Assembly: GCA_036429605.1 (NCBI GenBank)
Contig: CM071590.1
Span: 3,782,001-3,846,000 of the forward strand
From: Cladobotryum mycophilum
Lineage: Eukaryota > Ascomycota > Sordariomycetes > Hypocreales > Hypocreaceae
DNA length: 64,000 nt
Reading direction: 5' to 3'
Part shown: positions 1 through 11,913 of the stretch, one piece after another
Layout of the letters: each line of letters opens with the position of its first letter
How positions within the stretch are numbered: position 1 is the stretch's first letter
Made by a program: the position numbers and the translations under genes
The notes under the pieces: model-generated
What the model saw: only the letters and a program-made list of their open reading frames with translations
The model's database searches: none
What the model was told of the DNA's origin: nothing

Positions 1-337
1 TCATATCTAACAACTAGCCGCTTATTTTTAGGTGGCCATAGCTCTATTCTGAAGATTATATTTTCCGCCACCACTATATCAGATTGGTCACGTGATGTGG
101 TACCTCTTTCGCGTCAGGGATGCTTCAGTCAGTTGGATGGAACATTCGCGCATCGTGTTGGGAGGCCTTGATCCTCACGTTGTGTGTGGGCTCTTAATTT
201 GATGCCCTTCTGTGTTTTAATTACTTCCTTCCCGAGTATATGCTTGATTCTCCTTCACATATCTGACGAGTTTCAAAAAGAAATGATTTTGCGGACACCG
301 CACCTGCTGGACCAGTCACGCATGTCTTTCTGTCACT
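1..337. other. Upstream region of the Mph1 helicase gene
   Basis: No coding region is visible. The stretch holds a CACGTG E-box-like palindrome at 89-94 and leads directly into the helicase start codon at 338. It is presumably the promoter and 5' leader of that gene. Nothing else stands out. Confidence 0.5.
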
Positions 338-3300
338 ATGGATCTTGATGAATTTGATGATGACATTGCTGATGAGGATATCCTAACGGCATTCGATCAA
401 GTGTCATCATCTAATGGAGCAAAACCCGCATCCACAGCCCCTTCAAGCGGTGCAACTCGAAATTCGCAAACGCTTGAACAGCAACAAAGACTAGCAAGGG
501 AACTTGAAGATCTTCCGTCTGATGCCTTTTCTTCACCAGAACCTGAGCCTGTCCAAGGCCTCTTGTCAAAGACATCAAGGCCTACTGGACCAAGTGTTCG
601 TACGGGGCTAAACCGTACAGACTCTGGAAGCTTTCGCCAAACTACGTTATGGGGCGGAGAGGTCAACCTCGATGTCATTCGCCCCTCTCAACTTACCAAT
701 GGAAGAGTCTACCGTGCGGATCTTCCGCCTGAAGAGCCTACTCAACATGTAATCGATAAAGAGGCCATGAAAACCTGGGTCTATCCTACAAACCTGGGAG
801 CTATTCGAGACTACCAGTTCAGTATTGTCAAAAACAGCCTATTCAACAATACCCTAGTAGCTCTTCCTACGGGTCTGGGTAAAACTTTCATTGCGGCGAC
901 TGTGATGCTGAATTTCTATCGCTGGACAAAAACTGCCAAAATTATCTTCGTCGCCCCTACAAAACCCTTGGTGTCACAGCAGATTGATGCTTGTTACCAC
1001 ATTGCTGGCATACCGCGATCGGAAACGACACTTCTTACAGGAGATATTGCACCAGTCTTGCGAGTTGATGAATGGGGGAAGAGGCGAGTTTTCTTCATGA
1101 CTCCACAGACTCTCCTCAATGACCTCTCACATGGTTATGCTGATCCAAAAAGCATTGCACTCATGGTGATTGATGAGGCACATCGTGCAACTGGCGAATA
1201 CGCATATGCCAAAGCTACAAAACTTATACGCCGGTTTTCAAAAAGCTTCCGAGTTTTGGCTCTGACAGCAACTCCGGGATCCAAGGTTGAGACGGTTCAG
1301 GAGGTCATTGACAATCTTGGAATCTCACATTGTGAAATCCGAACTGAAGAGTCTATTGACATTCGACAATACGTCCACGACAGAAACATTGATCAAGTTG
1401 TTTTGGATCCCTCAGATGAAATAAATCTTGTCAGTAAGCTCTTCACCGAAGCTCTCAAACCCTTGACGGAAAAACTCAGCTCTCAGAATATCTGGTACGG
1501 CCGAAAGCCAATGGCGCTGACTACATTTGGCCTGATACAGGCTCAAAAAGAATGGTTCGCTACTCGAGGTCAACATGCAAACCAGGGAGTGCAGTTCATG
1601 ATGAGAGCAATCTTCAGCGTCCTCACGAGTCTTGCTCATTCAATCAAACTACTACAGTTTCATGGAATCAAACCCTTCTACGACAATATGGTTGACTTCC
1701 GTAGTGAACAGGAAGGAAAGGGAGAAAAGGGGTCCAAGTATAAGCGGCAAATCATCGAGAGCTCCAGCTTCCAGGAAATGATGGATAAGATTTCTGGGTG
1801 GTTCAAGACCGACGGTTTTGTGGGCCACCCAAAATTGACTGCGTTGGCTGACTGCGTCCTTAACCACTTTATGGACGCCGGAGAAACAACACGTGTGATT
1901 GTGTTTAGCGAATATCGAGATTCTGCCGAGGAAATCGTGCGCATGTTTAACACCCACCGACCGCTCATCAAATCTACCGTCTTTGTTGGGCAAGCGGATG
2001 GCAAACGTGGCGAAGGAATGAAACAGAAGCAGCAAATTGAGACTATTGATCGGTTCAAGAAGGGCGACTTCAATGTCCTCGTGGCCACTTCTATTGGAGA
2101 AGAAGGATTGGATATTGGGCAAGTTGACCTCATCGTGTGCTACGACGCATCGGCATCTCCTATCCGAATGTTGCAACGAATGGGAAGAACGGGCAGAAAG
2201 CGTGCGGGAAAGATTGTTCTTCTCCTGATGAGAGGAAAAGAGGAGGACCAATTCGCCAAGTCCAAGGATAATTACGAGAAGATGCAGAAGCTTATATGCG
2301 AGGGCAGTCGGTTCAATTTTCGATTTGATCTGTCAACACGAATTGTACCTCGAGAGATACGCCCAGAGGTGGACAAGAGACATGTCGAGATACCAGTCGA
2401 AAACACCCAAGACACTTCCCTGCCGGAGCCCAAAAAGCGTCGAGCCGCACCAGGCAAAAAGAAGCCACCCAAAAAGTTTCACATGCCAGATGGTGTTGAA
2501 ACCGGCTTTCAGAAATTAACAGACTTGCTAAAACCGGCCTCGAAAAAAGCCCACCTAAACCGAAACGAAACCCGGAGCTTGATGATGTTGTGGGAATACC
2601 CGACCTTGAGCGTGTGATTCTTGGTGCAGATGAGCTCCATGAACTGAATAGATCATATCGCGATTTGCCTTTTAATCACAACGTGGTGGAGGAAACTGAC
2701 ATGCCCAGCATGACATCCCATCCTAAATCACAAAGGCGGCTAAGGCCGATTGTCAATGTACCACACGGGACGCATACAAAGCGATGTGTTCAGCTACTGC
2801 GGAAAATGGCAACAAACCCCGATGGCCTTGTTAGAAAATGCCGGGACAAGGATACAAGCAACTATCTTGGTGTGTCTGTCAAGCCCTTTGTAAACTCCGA
2901 TGGGGAGACGGAACTCAGTGACACACCGGATACCGCCACGCGGAAACGGACAACCATTGAGATTGAGTCTGACATGGACGTGCCGAGGAAAGAATCTCAG
3001 CAGAAGAGAAGGAAGACTCAGCCCAGCAAAGTCATAGCAGCGATTTCTCGTAGCCCGTTGGAAGCTGAGGAGACTGATGATGATGGGTCTGAAGAGGAGG
3101 AGCCTGGACTGACATCTCGAATATCTGCGGCGAAGAGGAAAAAGAAGCAAATGCGCAAGGGCAAATCTCGGCAAAGAAATGGAGGCGGTATCAATAGCGA
3201 CGAGCTGGGTGACGATTGCGAACGAGACAGCGATATTCACGAGATGTCTGATTCGGACAATGGATCAGACTTGGTAGACTTTGTTGTCGCAGACACTCAG

Positions 3301-3615
3301 GCTACATCGAGTATGCGGGATCCCGAAGCATCATCATCCCCAAGGACGGTTACTGAGGCCACTCTGCGCGGGAAAGTTAGCAAACCTTACTTTGTCCCAA
3401 CACAATTTACAGCAACACAAGAAAGCGATATCATTCCGGATCTTGATTCGCTCGTTGGATCAAGCTCAAAGAAGGGGGTGGGCCTGCCAAACACGTCGAG
3501 GAAGATTTACCAACCCGGCGGCGGATTCGAGGGAGGAGACCCTTTATTGATAGCGATGAAAGCGATGTATAATCACAGATGCAAAAAAGATAGAGGTCAC
3601 TCTGCTAATGGATAG
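338..3615 (+). CDS. mph1: ATP-dependent 3'-5' DNA helicase, Mph1/FANCM family (one frame break)
   Basis: Likely SF2 helicase of the Mph1/FANCM family, which in fungi remodels stalled forks and dissociates D-loops in the nucleus. An acidic start (MDLDEFDDDIADEDI) is followed by the helicase core: P-loop GLGKT at residues 179-183, DEAH box at 279-282, motif III-like TATPGS near 310, and the motif VI-like QRMGRTGRKRAGK in the second RecA lobe near 615. The tail is basic and acidic low-complexity sequence. The first frame ends at 2617, but the natural continuation (KPKRNPELDDVVGIPDL...) is in the next frame down to 3615. One extra A in the A6 run at 2543-2548 joins them into a 1,092-residue protein, typical for the family. 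I saw no intron. Family assignment is strong; the break is probably a sequence error. Confidence 0.93.
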
Positions 3616-4783
3616 AACGGCGCAAGTTGAACTGGGCAGGATAAAAGTGTATATTATGAGCTGAGCTAATTGCATTGAGCGAGCATAAGAATATGAAGCA
3701 ACTACATTGATGGCATATAACGCGTTCTTGGATCAGGTAGATGGGTGTCTCGTGGTAACTATTGGCAAGGTTAGCATGTTTACATGCCACTATATCGAAA
3801 TTGTTGAACGCAGAGCCAGTTAAGGCTGTGAGTCAAAAAAGAAAAAGTGAGGTGTAATATCTCCATTATCAGAAACCCGATTTAAAAGCACTACGGCCCC
3901 CATCACTCTAGCAAGCCAGCCTGTTTTACGGGCCACCGCTCCCCTCGCAAGGCCAGCGCATATGACGATGCAGACCAAGAAGGGAAAGGGGTGGTATACC
4001 GCGGCCAGTTTCCTGCTAGAGCAAGCGAGGGCAGTCTCAGACGGCTCTTCCTATTAAGCTAAAGGGGTTGTATTTGCTCATCATATGAGAGATTTGGGGG
4101 GTGGTGGTGGTGGTGTTTGAATGTTTTTTTTTTGGTGTTTTGAACAGGAGATGGGCAACGTACCTAGTATAGCTGGAGTGAAGTAGATTTGCTGCGAGTT
4201 TTTGAGTTAGTTGAATGGTTACAACAGGTTTGTAGCAAGGTACTGCGTCGGATTGGACGCGTTTGTTTTTTTGTTGGCTGCGAGGTGCAGACAGACAGAC
4301 AAACAAAGTTGTTTTGCTGGAAACTGGAATGAAAGGTTTTGGAGGAAGAAGAGAAAAATTGCAAGTGTGGATCAAGGTTAGGAAAGTTTTGAAGAGAGCT
4401 CTGATTTGTAAACAAATTTTTAGTAGACGGCTGGTGACAGCTGTCAGCAGCTGGAGCACGTGAGTCCACCCCCCAACGTCAGGCAAGGCGAGGTACGTAC
4501 CCAAACAACCTTCCCCCCTCTACCTGAGGCTATCAGTGGAGACCTTGGGCAGGCATGGATGTCGAAGCTCCCCTCCTCCCCACACCCACCACCACCATTA
4601 TCGAAGCGCTTTGGTGGTGGTGACGTGACGAAACTGGATAGCCCGCTGGGCCGATTCAACCTTGATTGCACCACCACCACGTATCAAACTTCCTTCTTCT
4701 TTTTCTCTTCCTCCCCCTCTCTCTCCTCACGCCATTTCATCAAACAAAAACACTGTCTTGTTCGAAAAAAAACAAGGCAAATC
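3616..4783. other. Intergenic region between mph1 and the Atg33-like gene
   Basis: I see no credible gene. Open frames here are short and low in complexity. The part before 4784 is rich in C and T (for example 4680-4735), as expected of a fungal 5' leader. It contains a CACGTG at about 4457 and a CRE-like TGACGTGA at 4621-4628, both possible promoter elements of the downstream gene. Confidence 0.4.
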
Positions 4784-5661
4784 ATGGCAGGCAAGGGGAT
4801 TTCGTTCCTCAAGTTTGTGGGCACAGTCTCACTTGGCTTGTTGACGGTATGTTTTTTTATTTCTTCCCTTTTTTTCTGCTCACATGTGACAAAATGGATT
4901 GATTGCCTGCTTAATTCCGAGCTTCTTGAATGTGCAAATACCCTTTCCACCCCTCCTGTTCGTCCTTGATCGAGAATAGCTGCATATCCATTGCCCTACT
5001 CTTTTTCCCCTCTTGTTCATTGATTTTTCATTGGCAATCATTGTCAAGAGATACCTACCCTACAATCCAAGTCATCATACATCATATACATCAAGAACTC
5101 AACCTGGGAACAGCATCACTAACGCATATATCCCCAGGGCGTCTCATACTCTGTCTCAGCCTTCACCCTCCCAGCCCTCCTCCAGCTCCCCTCCTCGGTA
5201 TCCGCCTCCCAGGCCCTCGCATCCCTCACGTCCACCCTCGAGCTGCCCCTCCTCGCCCTCTCCTCCCTCTCCGCCGGCCCGCTCTTCCTCTCCTTCATCT
5301 TCTCGCCGCGCTCCGCCCGCCACCCTTACCTCTTCTACACCTCCCTCCTCGCCGTCCTCTCCGCCGTCGCGCCCCTGTATCTCCCCCAGCCGCCACTGCC
5401 CGCCCCGCACCCGAAGCCCGTTTCGAGGAACAACTCTGCGCGCGCCAGGATGGAGGCTAGCTACGAGGTTCTGGGAGACGTGCACAGCGAGGGCGACCCC
5501 GAGGGGAGTTTGAGGACGTCAATGGCGAGGAGGTCAGCCAGGTCTTCGAGGCTGCCACACAGGCCAGCCTCGTTCGAACAGGTTTGGCAGCCGCTGGCTT
5601 CCTCATCTCCGTCATTGGCCTCTGGGGTGATGGTGCTCCCAGGGTCGTTGTCAGAGCATGA
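4784..5661 (+). CDS. Atg33-like mitophagy-related membrane protein (one frame break)
   Basis: Two exons: 4784-4846 encodes MAGKGISFLKFVGTVSLGLLT; a 291-bp intron (4847-5137, GTATGT donor, CACTAAC branch, CCCCAG acceptor) follows; exon 2 runs to the TGA at 5659-5661. The protein is small and hydrophobic, with membrane segments near the start, in the middle (FYTSLLAVLSAVAPLYL) and at the C-terminus (LAAAGFLISVIGLW, ending DGAPRVVVRA). This fits the fungal Atg33-like family; yeast Atg33 is a 197-residue mitochondrial outer-membrane protein needed for mitophagy. Corrected length here is 195 residues. The frame breaks in the GGGG at 5503-5506: one added G links MEASYEVLGDVHSEGDPEG to EFEDVNGEEV and the last membrane segment. 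The family call rests on length, topology and recognised sequence style. Confidence 0.8.
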
Positions 5662-6094
5662 GCTTGTTTTGGGATTTATTTGTACAATCAAGTCTTTGTT
5701 TTCTGCGCCGCATACAAACTTTGTAGCAAAGTTGGATACTGTTGCTCCTTGACATTGAGCTAGATGCTGGTTTCATCGGGGCTCGGAGATTCTCCCATCA
5801 TTCATTATCGGTCAAATTCTAGTTGGGCATTTGATATTACCATCTTAACTATTTTATGCCTTTTTGTCATGCGCCGATACACAATTACCAGAGCAGAACA
5901 AATCTTACAAATATACTAGCTAAGGGTTGCCAAAAACAAAAAATAAAATTGAGTAAAGATCTCGCACACTGTGGGTCTGTTCATACATCATATCCATTTT
6001 GTTTCCTTTGTCATATCTCATCCAACCTCAAAGATCAAATGTAGCCCAACTCATAAGCTAACCCCCCCCCCCCAATTCAATACTCCCACACTCT
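5662..6094. other. Convergent intergenic spacer
   Basis: This is the 3' flank shared by the Atg33-like gene (+) and the ankyrin gene (-). It is AT-rich, without a supported coding region, and contains a C12 run at 6062-6073. Confidence 0.5.
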
Positions 6095-9000
6095 TTACTC
6101 GTGATAGGAGTCGCACTTGGGACATTTTGTGATGCCATACTCCTTCGCCTCGTACTCATCAATGCTCCACGCTGAACCAAGTCCCTTATTCAGCTCACTA
6201 GTGATAAAGTCGTTGTTTATCTCATCCTTCTCCTCCACCCCCTCCTTCTCCTCATCGCCATCTTCATTACGGGTTTGAATCGAGAAGTAGCGTGATACGG
6301 TGTGCTGCTCGCCAAGTCTCCTGGCCACATCGTTGGCCTCGTTCAAGCTGACGAGACGGCGGTTGCTGGGGTGCTTCTCCATGGCAGTCTGGCAAAAGTC
6401 CCAGATGATGCGCTTCAGAAGCTGGTCGGTGAGATCATCTTCGGGCTTCTTGTTTATGAGGCCCATGTGGGAAAAGATGTTGACCACCTCCATGGGCTTG
6501 TAGTCACCACTGAGACCGACTTCGAGAAGCTTCGCCTTGAGGTTTTGAGAGTCTAGGCCAAAGAGAGTTGGGTCCTTGACGAACTTGCTCGGCGCCATAT
6601 TAACGTACTCTTCAAACTTCCAACCATTAGACTTTGCGAGGTTGCTGGGTTGAGTGAACTGGTTCGCTGTAAAGCGGTCGTGTGCAATCTCGGCGGGAGT
6701 TCGGCCCACTGCATTTTCTCGCTGAAGGAGTTGAGGTTTGAAGTCGACAAGCGTCTTTACAAGAGTGAGATTGTTCGACGAGATGGCCGTGTGAAGGCAT
6801 GTATCTCCAGCACCATTGAGCATATCCAACTCTTCTCCCTTAGAATACTCCAGCAGGAGCTTCAGCATGTCCACCACATCGCTATCTTTCTTATATGGCT
6901 TCCAGCCAGCCGTGTATGAATATTGCCAGCGGTTTGGGTTGTAGTACTGACTGTCCGAACCGTAGATACCGCAAACTTGGGTGATCCAGGTATGCAGTGG
7001 TGTTGTACCGTTCTCTTGTAAATTCTTGCGCTGCAAGAATAAATAGTTTCGGAGGCTAGGGTCCACCATATCGAGCACACGGCGAAGACGGCCCGCCGAA
7101 GGGCCACTCATTAGCGCCGCATGGAGGATACTCTCTCCCTTGTGGTTTCGGGTAGACTGGTTTGCGTTTCCGTCAATGAGAAGCTTGACGTATTGGGGTC
7201 GGCCAAGTTTGCAAGCAATCATGAGAGGGGTATCGCCCTGAGAAGTCTTTCTCTCAAGAGAGTCGGGACAGGTGTCAATCAAATACTTGAGCAACTCAAT
7301 CGACTCCTCACTGGGTGTGGTGAAAAGGGCACAGTGAATAATGTAATCGTCTATTTTGATAGTTAGCATATAGTTACCAGGTTGGGGATGGCTTAACCCA
7401 CTGTCTGCTCCGAGCCACTTGGATATAGCCCGGTCAAATCCACCAGGACTCTCCTTCAAGTGTTTGAGTCTGGGATCTTCCTTGGCAGTCTTGGACTTTG
7501 AGAATTCTGCATAGAGGCGATGGGGAGCATCGCTCAAGAAGAACTCCACACCCTCAAGGTTGCCTCCCAAGGCAGCGTGGAGGAGTGGCGGCGTCTTGAT
7601 ACCCGTCGTTTTTACAACCATATTGCGGCCGGCCGTCGCCCAATCCTTTCTATAGAGATGTTAGTACCCGAGAGCGCAAAGGATTAAGCGAAGGAGTCTT
7701 GCCTCTTCTTCCCGTAGACCGTTAAGCCTTGATAATACCGTGGCTTTTTCTTCAACTGAACACCACTCTTCTTCACAAGGTGGTCCAGTGGGATTCCAGC
7801 ACCAGTTTTCTTGATGATAAGTCGAAGCGCCTGTACCTTTCCATGCTCGACTGCCCAGACAAAGACATCCTGGGGGAATGTAAAGGTCCCTGCGGCTTCT
7901 TCATCTTCTTCAGATGGCTTTTCTCCATAGTGTTGGGCCAGTTCCAGAAGAATCTTGAGTCCTGCCTCATTTTCCTGGTCAATGACGTGTTGGAAGAGGC
8001 TATGTGACAACCCAAGACTAGTAAAAACGCCGTCACTAGCCACAATACTAGGTGCGTTGTTCAGGATTACCATCAGCGGCTTGGTATGAGATTTGACCTG
8101 CATGGAAACCTGGCCGATGTTGTCGATAGTGAACTTCTGGTCGACTCTCTCAGATACTATTTGAGGCTCGCTGTCGTCTTCTTCGGCCTCGTCTTCTCCG
8201 GCCTCACTATATTCTTCATCCTCATCCTCATCGTGCGATTTCATTCTGTAACGAAGCTCATCCCTATCAGGCGCTGACCACTGAGCATCAACGATTTCAA
8301 GAATTGCTTTGGCCACCTCATAGTGGCCTCGAAGGAAAGCAATTGAGAATGGAGAGTTGTATCTGGAGTCGTTGATGGCCATATTGAGAGGCGCCTGCTC
8401 CTGTGCAGTGCCCCAAGCTTGAAGGGTGAGAGATTTGATAGTGCCCAGGTCTCCATTCCACGCTGCGTCCATTCTATGGCTAGCTGTCAGCTTCGCTTCG
8501 AAGAAAGGGGGTGATTGATTACTTACAATTTCATATATCCATCTCGCCTGCCATCCGTCATGTTTTGATCGCCATTGAATGAGAAGATGTAGTCGTATTC
8601 TCTCACCTCAAAGGGCGAATGTGTGAAGGGAGACCAAGTGCTGCCACGCCCCTCCATTTTGATAGTTGGATGAAGCTCTGTAAACTTCAAACCACCTTTG
8701 GCCACAAGAATGTGTTGGAGTTCTTCCAGTCCCGCAATGGCTTCGTCAATTGCCTTTTGTTTTTCGGAGACACCGTTGAGCGGGTCAGCTCTGGCCAGTC
8801 CATCAATATAAGCCTTCATCGCGGACTCGAATTGAGATTTATGCTGCTGAATATCATCATGAACCAGCAAGTACTGGTAGGTTCCAGGCTTAAATCTCTT
8901 CAAATACGTATCCATCTGGGGACGCAACACTGGTTTTTGGTTGGAAGGCTTTTCTCCCTTGTATCTGCGTAGCTTCTCAGCCATGTTCAGGACAATATCT

Positions 9001-11913
9001 AGAACACTCTTCCCCTGTGTGTAACTGCGTTGATATTCATTCGTCATCGCTGCCTCAGTTTCCGATGTCAGGCAGTTGGGATTGGCGCCATTTTCTAGAA
9101 GAATTTTCGCTGCCTCCCAATTACCAACACGAAGGGCTGTAATCAAAGGCTGCTCAGATGATTCCCTGTACTTTTTCTTGTTGTCTTCCAGAGAACCCAA
9201 GCGATCAGCGTGAGAGGGAGACACTCTAGCCGACTTTAGCCACGTATCAAAATCAATTTGAGAGAGTGCTCCGGCATTCAACAGCTTGAGCACAAGAATA
9301 GAATCCCCTTGCTCCACTGCAGTATGAATTGGCGCTATCGTCTGACTGTTCCAATAAGAGCCACTAAATACCAAGTGGTTGATGGCCGTCTTGACACCGG
9401 TCTTGTCCTGCTCCAGCAATCCATCGAGCATATCTGCTTTGCCACTCTCAACATAACGGTGGAAGGCGGTGCATCCATTGGAATCACCCTGAGAGGATGT
9501 GGCGCCAAGCTTGAGAAGGAGAAGAGCCATAGACTTTGCTTGTGCAGGGGGAGAGATAAGGCGAGAGTTAGTGTCAGAATGGCTGCATTGCTAGGTTGAA
9601 GAAACTTGACGGGAAGAATCGAATCGGCTCCGTACTAAACCTAGGTTAGCTCTGTTATATATATATCGACTGAGATCCAAGATCGGAATATGCATGGTAC
9701 TTACATCACACAGAAGCTTGACGGCTTCTTCATGCCCCTCGGAAATGGCAAGATGAAGAGGTGAGCAAGGAATATCCCAAGCTAGAACGTCAATCTGGTA
9801 GTAGTCCGGATCATCTTCTGACTCTTCGAGTGCCAGGTCTGCAATCTCCTCTTCGAGTTTCTTTACTTTGACGAATGACCCCGTGGCTATTGAATGATCA
9901 TCGGCTTCCGTATCCTCAACCTCGCTGAAGTCACTTCCACCCTCAGCATCATCCATGTCAACATCGCTGTCATCGTCGTTGGCTTTGACGGGTTTTCCTT
10001 CATTATCTTTGTCCTCGGCCTTACCTGCCTTGGCGGCCTGTCGACGTTTGGTTTGCCTCTCTTCCTCAGCAGCCTCGTTCTCAATGCTCTTCTCCATCAA
10101 GATTTTGATCATTTCCTTATCTCCCCTAGAGGCAGCCAGGTGCAGAGCAGTCCTTCCATCTGCCAAACGGGCTGTAATACGAGAACCATGATCAACCAGA
10201 GAGCGTACAATATCTGGGCTGGAAGTCATGACGGCAAGGTGAAGAGGCGTTCTTCCAGTGTAGTCTCGCTGGTTTGGATCCGCTCCCTCTTGAGAAAGCC
10301 AATTGAGAACATCATCAATGTCCCTGCTGACAATGGACTGGCAAAGTCTGGCGGTATTTCCAACGTAAGCCATGTCGGTCCAATCTTTCTCCGATACGGG
10401 ATTGAATGAACCGATTTGCTGCCTTCCAGGGTCATCGGTGAGGAACAAGACTTTTCCAGATATGTAGTTTTCGGCTTCCTTCTCGGCAACTTCAATCTCT
10501 TCTGGCGTCACTGCCTTGGGGCAGTAGCCACAGCAATCCTCGATAACATCTTCAACTCTGCCGAAAAACGCTGGGTGACGGTGCAAGTACACCTCGCGCT
10601 CCTTGGACTGATTCCACTCAGCATTGAGAAGCAAATCCTTGGTATAGCATAGCTTCTCAATTCGCTTCGCGTTGAACCTTTCTCCGTATGGAATTGTGAA
10701 GGTGTGGTAATTGCTGACATCCTCCTCGGAGAGCCAGTCGGCAACTTCATCTTCATATCTTTCTTTGATATCTCCTCTCGTGGTAAATGAGTTTCGACGG
10801 ATAGCGGGCCTGCCACGTTCCTGACGCCTCTTGTTCATGTATTCTTCGCGAACACGAGTCGTAGGTAGTCGCTCTAAGACTAACAGACGAGCAAGACCTA
10901 AAGTCCGCTGAAAGCTTCGTTCAAAAATAGTTGGGTCAATGCGGGAACGATCAAGGTCAGGCCAGTAAACCTCGAAGTTTCTGTGAGAGTATTTGGAAAG
11001 ACGGTTCTCATAGGAAGGGCTACGACGAGTGAGGTCGATGTGGTTCACCTGGGTGATGAAGCTCGCCAGTGCCCTAGGGGTCACATAAACTTGCTTGCCG
11101 TCATAGGCGCCCCCTGCGGCATCGATATCAAAGCCGGTAAGGATCTCGCTGATTGACTTGTAGACACGCAGGACGATCTGGCAGATATTAGTTTACATAC
11201 AATGGTAGCGATGGCCGGTTGCCTTGATAACTCACCTGGACATGGCGAACCGGGTACTGACTAGCAATGGTGATGGCGTGCTTTGTTCGGACTACAGTAA
11301 CCTCACTAAGGATGGAGTCTCGAATAGCTTGTTCGATTTTCTTGATTTTCTCAATTGCTTGATCATGGGTGAGTCCATAAAGAAAGAGATCGACGTCAGA
11401 AGCTGGGCAGAATTTCTGGTGATAATACTCGCGAAGCTTGCGTTTGTTGGTGTTGAACTCCTCGGGAACAGGCAATAAGGTGTTGATCACCGAGGAGCCA
11501 CCAGCGACGACGTTGCTCCAGTCCAATTCCGCGAGTGAGGACTCGGAAAAGATGTTAAAGTTCTTTTGGAATTCACTCAAGCTGCCCACAGTTGCCGGAG
11601 AACCATGAGGACGACGCTTGTCATCGGGCAAAGCCATGATATACCTGGACTTTTCCTCTTCAGATTCAAATTCCAAGTTTCTAGCACGTGTAGTGATGTG
11701 CTTAGTATCTTGAGTGAAAAGGGGCACGACGTTGATGTAAGGGTCATTGAGGATCGGATTCTGATGATCCTGAGCAAAGACGGAACGCAATCCTGCCTCG
11801 TATTTGCAGTAAGGTTCCATGATTTCGGCCATTGGCTTGTCAGAGTGATTGGCAATGTACTGGACCAGCCCCGAAAGGGGAGCGGGCAGTTCTGGAAGAT
11901 CCCCCAAGGCCAT
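6095..11913 (-). CDS. Large ankyrin-repeat protein with N-terminal nucleotidyltransferase-like domain (one frame break)
   Basis: Five exons on the minus strand: 11913-11236, 11177-9705, 9634-8527, 8473-7703 and 7649-6095. Introns are 58, 70, 53 and 53 bp; the last uses a GC donor. The N-terminal module has the layout of a polymerase-beta-type nucleotidyltransferase: GGSS at residues 138-141, DVD at 173-175, and a third acidic pair in FDID near 243-245, followed by RSPSYENRLSKY. Ankyrin repeats follow (GRTPLHLAV near 539, GRTALHLAA near 569, SPLHLAISEGHEEAVKLL near 704, and many more), interrupted by acidic linkers. The protein ends with a Cys-containing tail (ITKCPKCDSYHE). One missing base in the G5 run at 9547-9551 breaks exon 3; repaired, it has 1,861 residues. 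The start at 11913 (MALGDLPELP) is preferred; an upstream ATG at 12204 would add 97 Ser/Arg-rich residues. Architecture is conserved in fungi as far as I recall; its substrate is unknown. Confidence 0.88.
7351..7377 (-). other. 27-nt intron-like segment inside the ankyrin gene
   Basis: Read on the minus strand, this in-frame segment begins GTAACT, contains a GCTAAC branch-like box and ends AAAATAG. Its length is a multiple of three without a stop, so it is translated as NYMLTIKID-like sequence if retained. Removing it joins ...HPQP to DDYIIH cleanly. At 27 nt it is shorter than any intron normally spliced in fungi. Confidence 0.35.
7650..7702 (-). other. GC-AG intron of the ankyrin gene
   Basis: On the minus strand the exon ends ...AAGAG, then GCAAGA begins the intron, a perfect GTACTAAC branch box follows, and CTATAG closes it. 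Splicing restores the frame (KKRKDWATAGRN). No GT donor in the vicinity gives an open frame. Confidence 0.75.

Noticed and set aside
1652..2251. 199-codon open frame opposite the Mph1 helicase
   Set aside because: It lies wholly within the conserved helicase exon on the other strand and has no recognisable features.
2543..2549. Programmed -1 frameshift in Mph1 as the main explanation
   Set aside because: The zero-frame codons are AAA AAA GCC, not a canonical X XXY YYZ heptamer, and ten similar breaks occur in other runs. Kept only as a minor alternative.
4037..4504. 155-codon minus-strand open frame
   Set aside because: Low-complexity Ser/Thr/Lys composition in a likely promoter region, with no family likeness and another open frame overlapping it.
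9894..10409. 171-codon hydrophobic open frame opposite the ankyrin gene
   Set aside because: Its hydrophobic look comes from the acidic stretch of the ankyrin gene read backwards.
6095..11913. Ankyrin gene considered as a fungal NLR-type immune receptor
   Set aside because: I find no NACHT or NB-ARC P-loop domain between the N-terminal module and the repeats; the N-terminal module fits a nucleotidyltransferase better.
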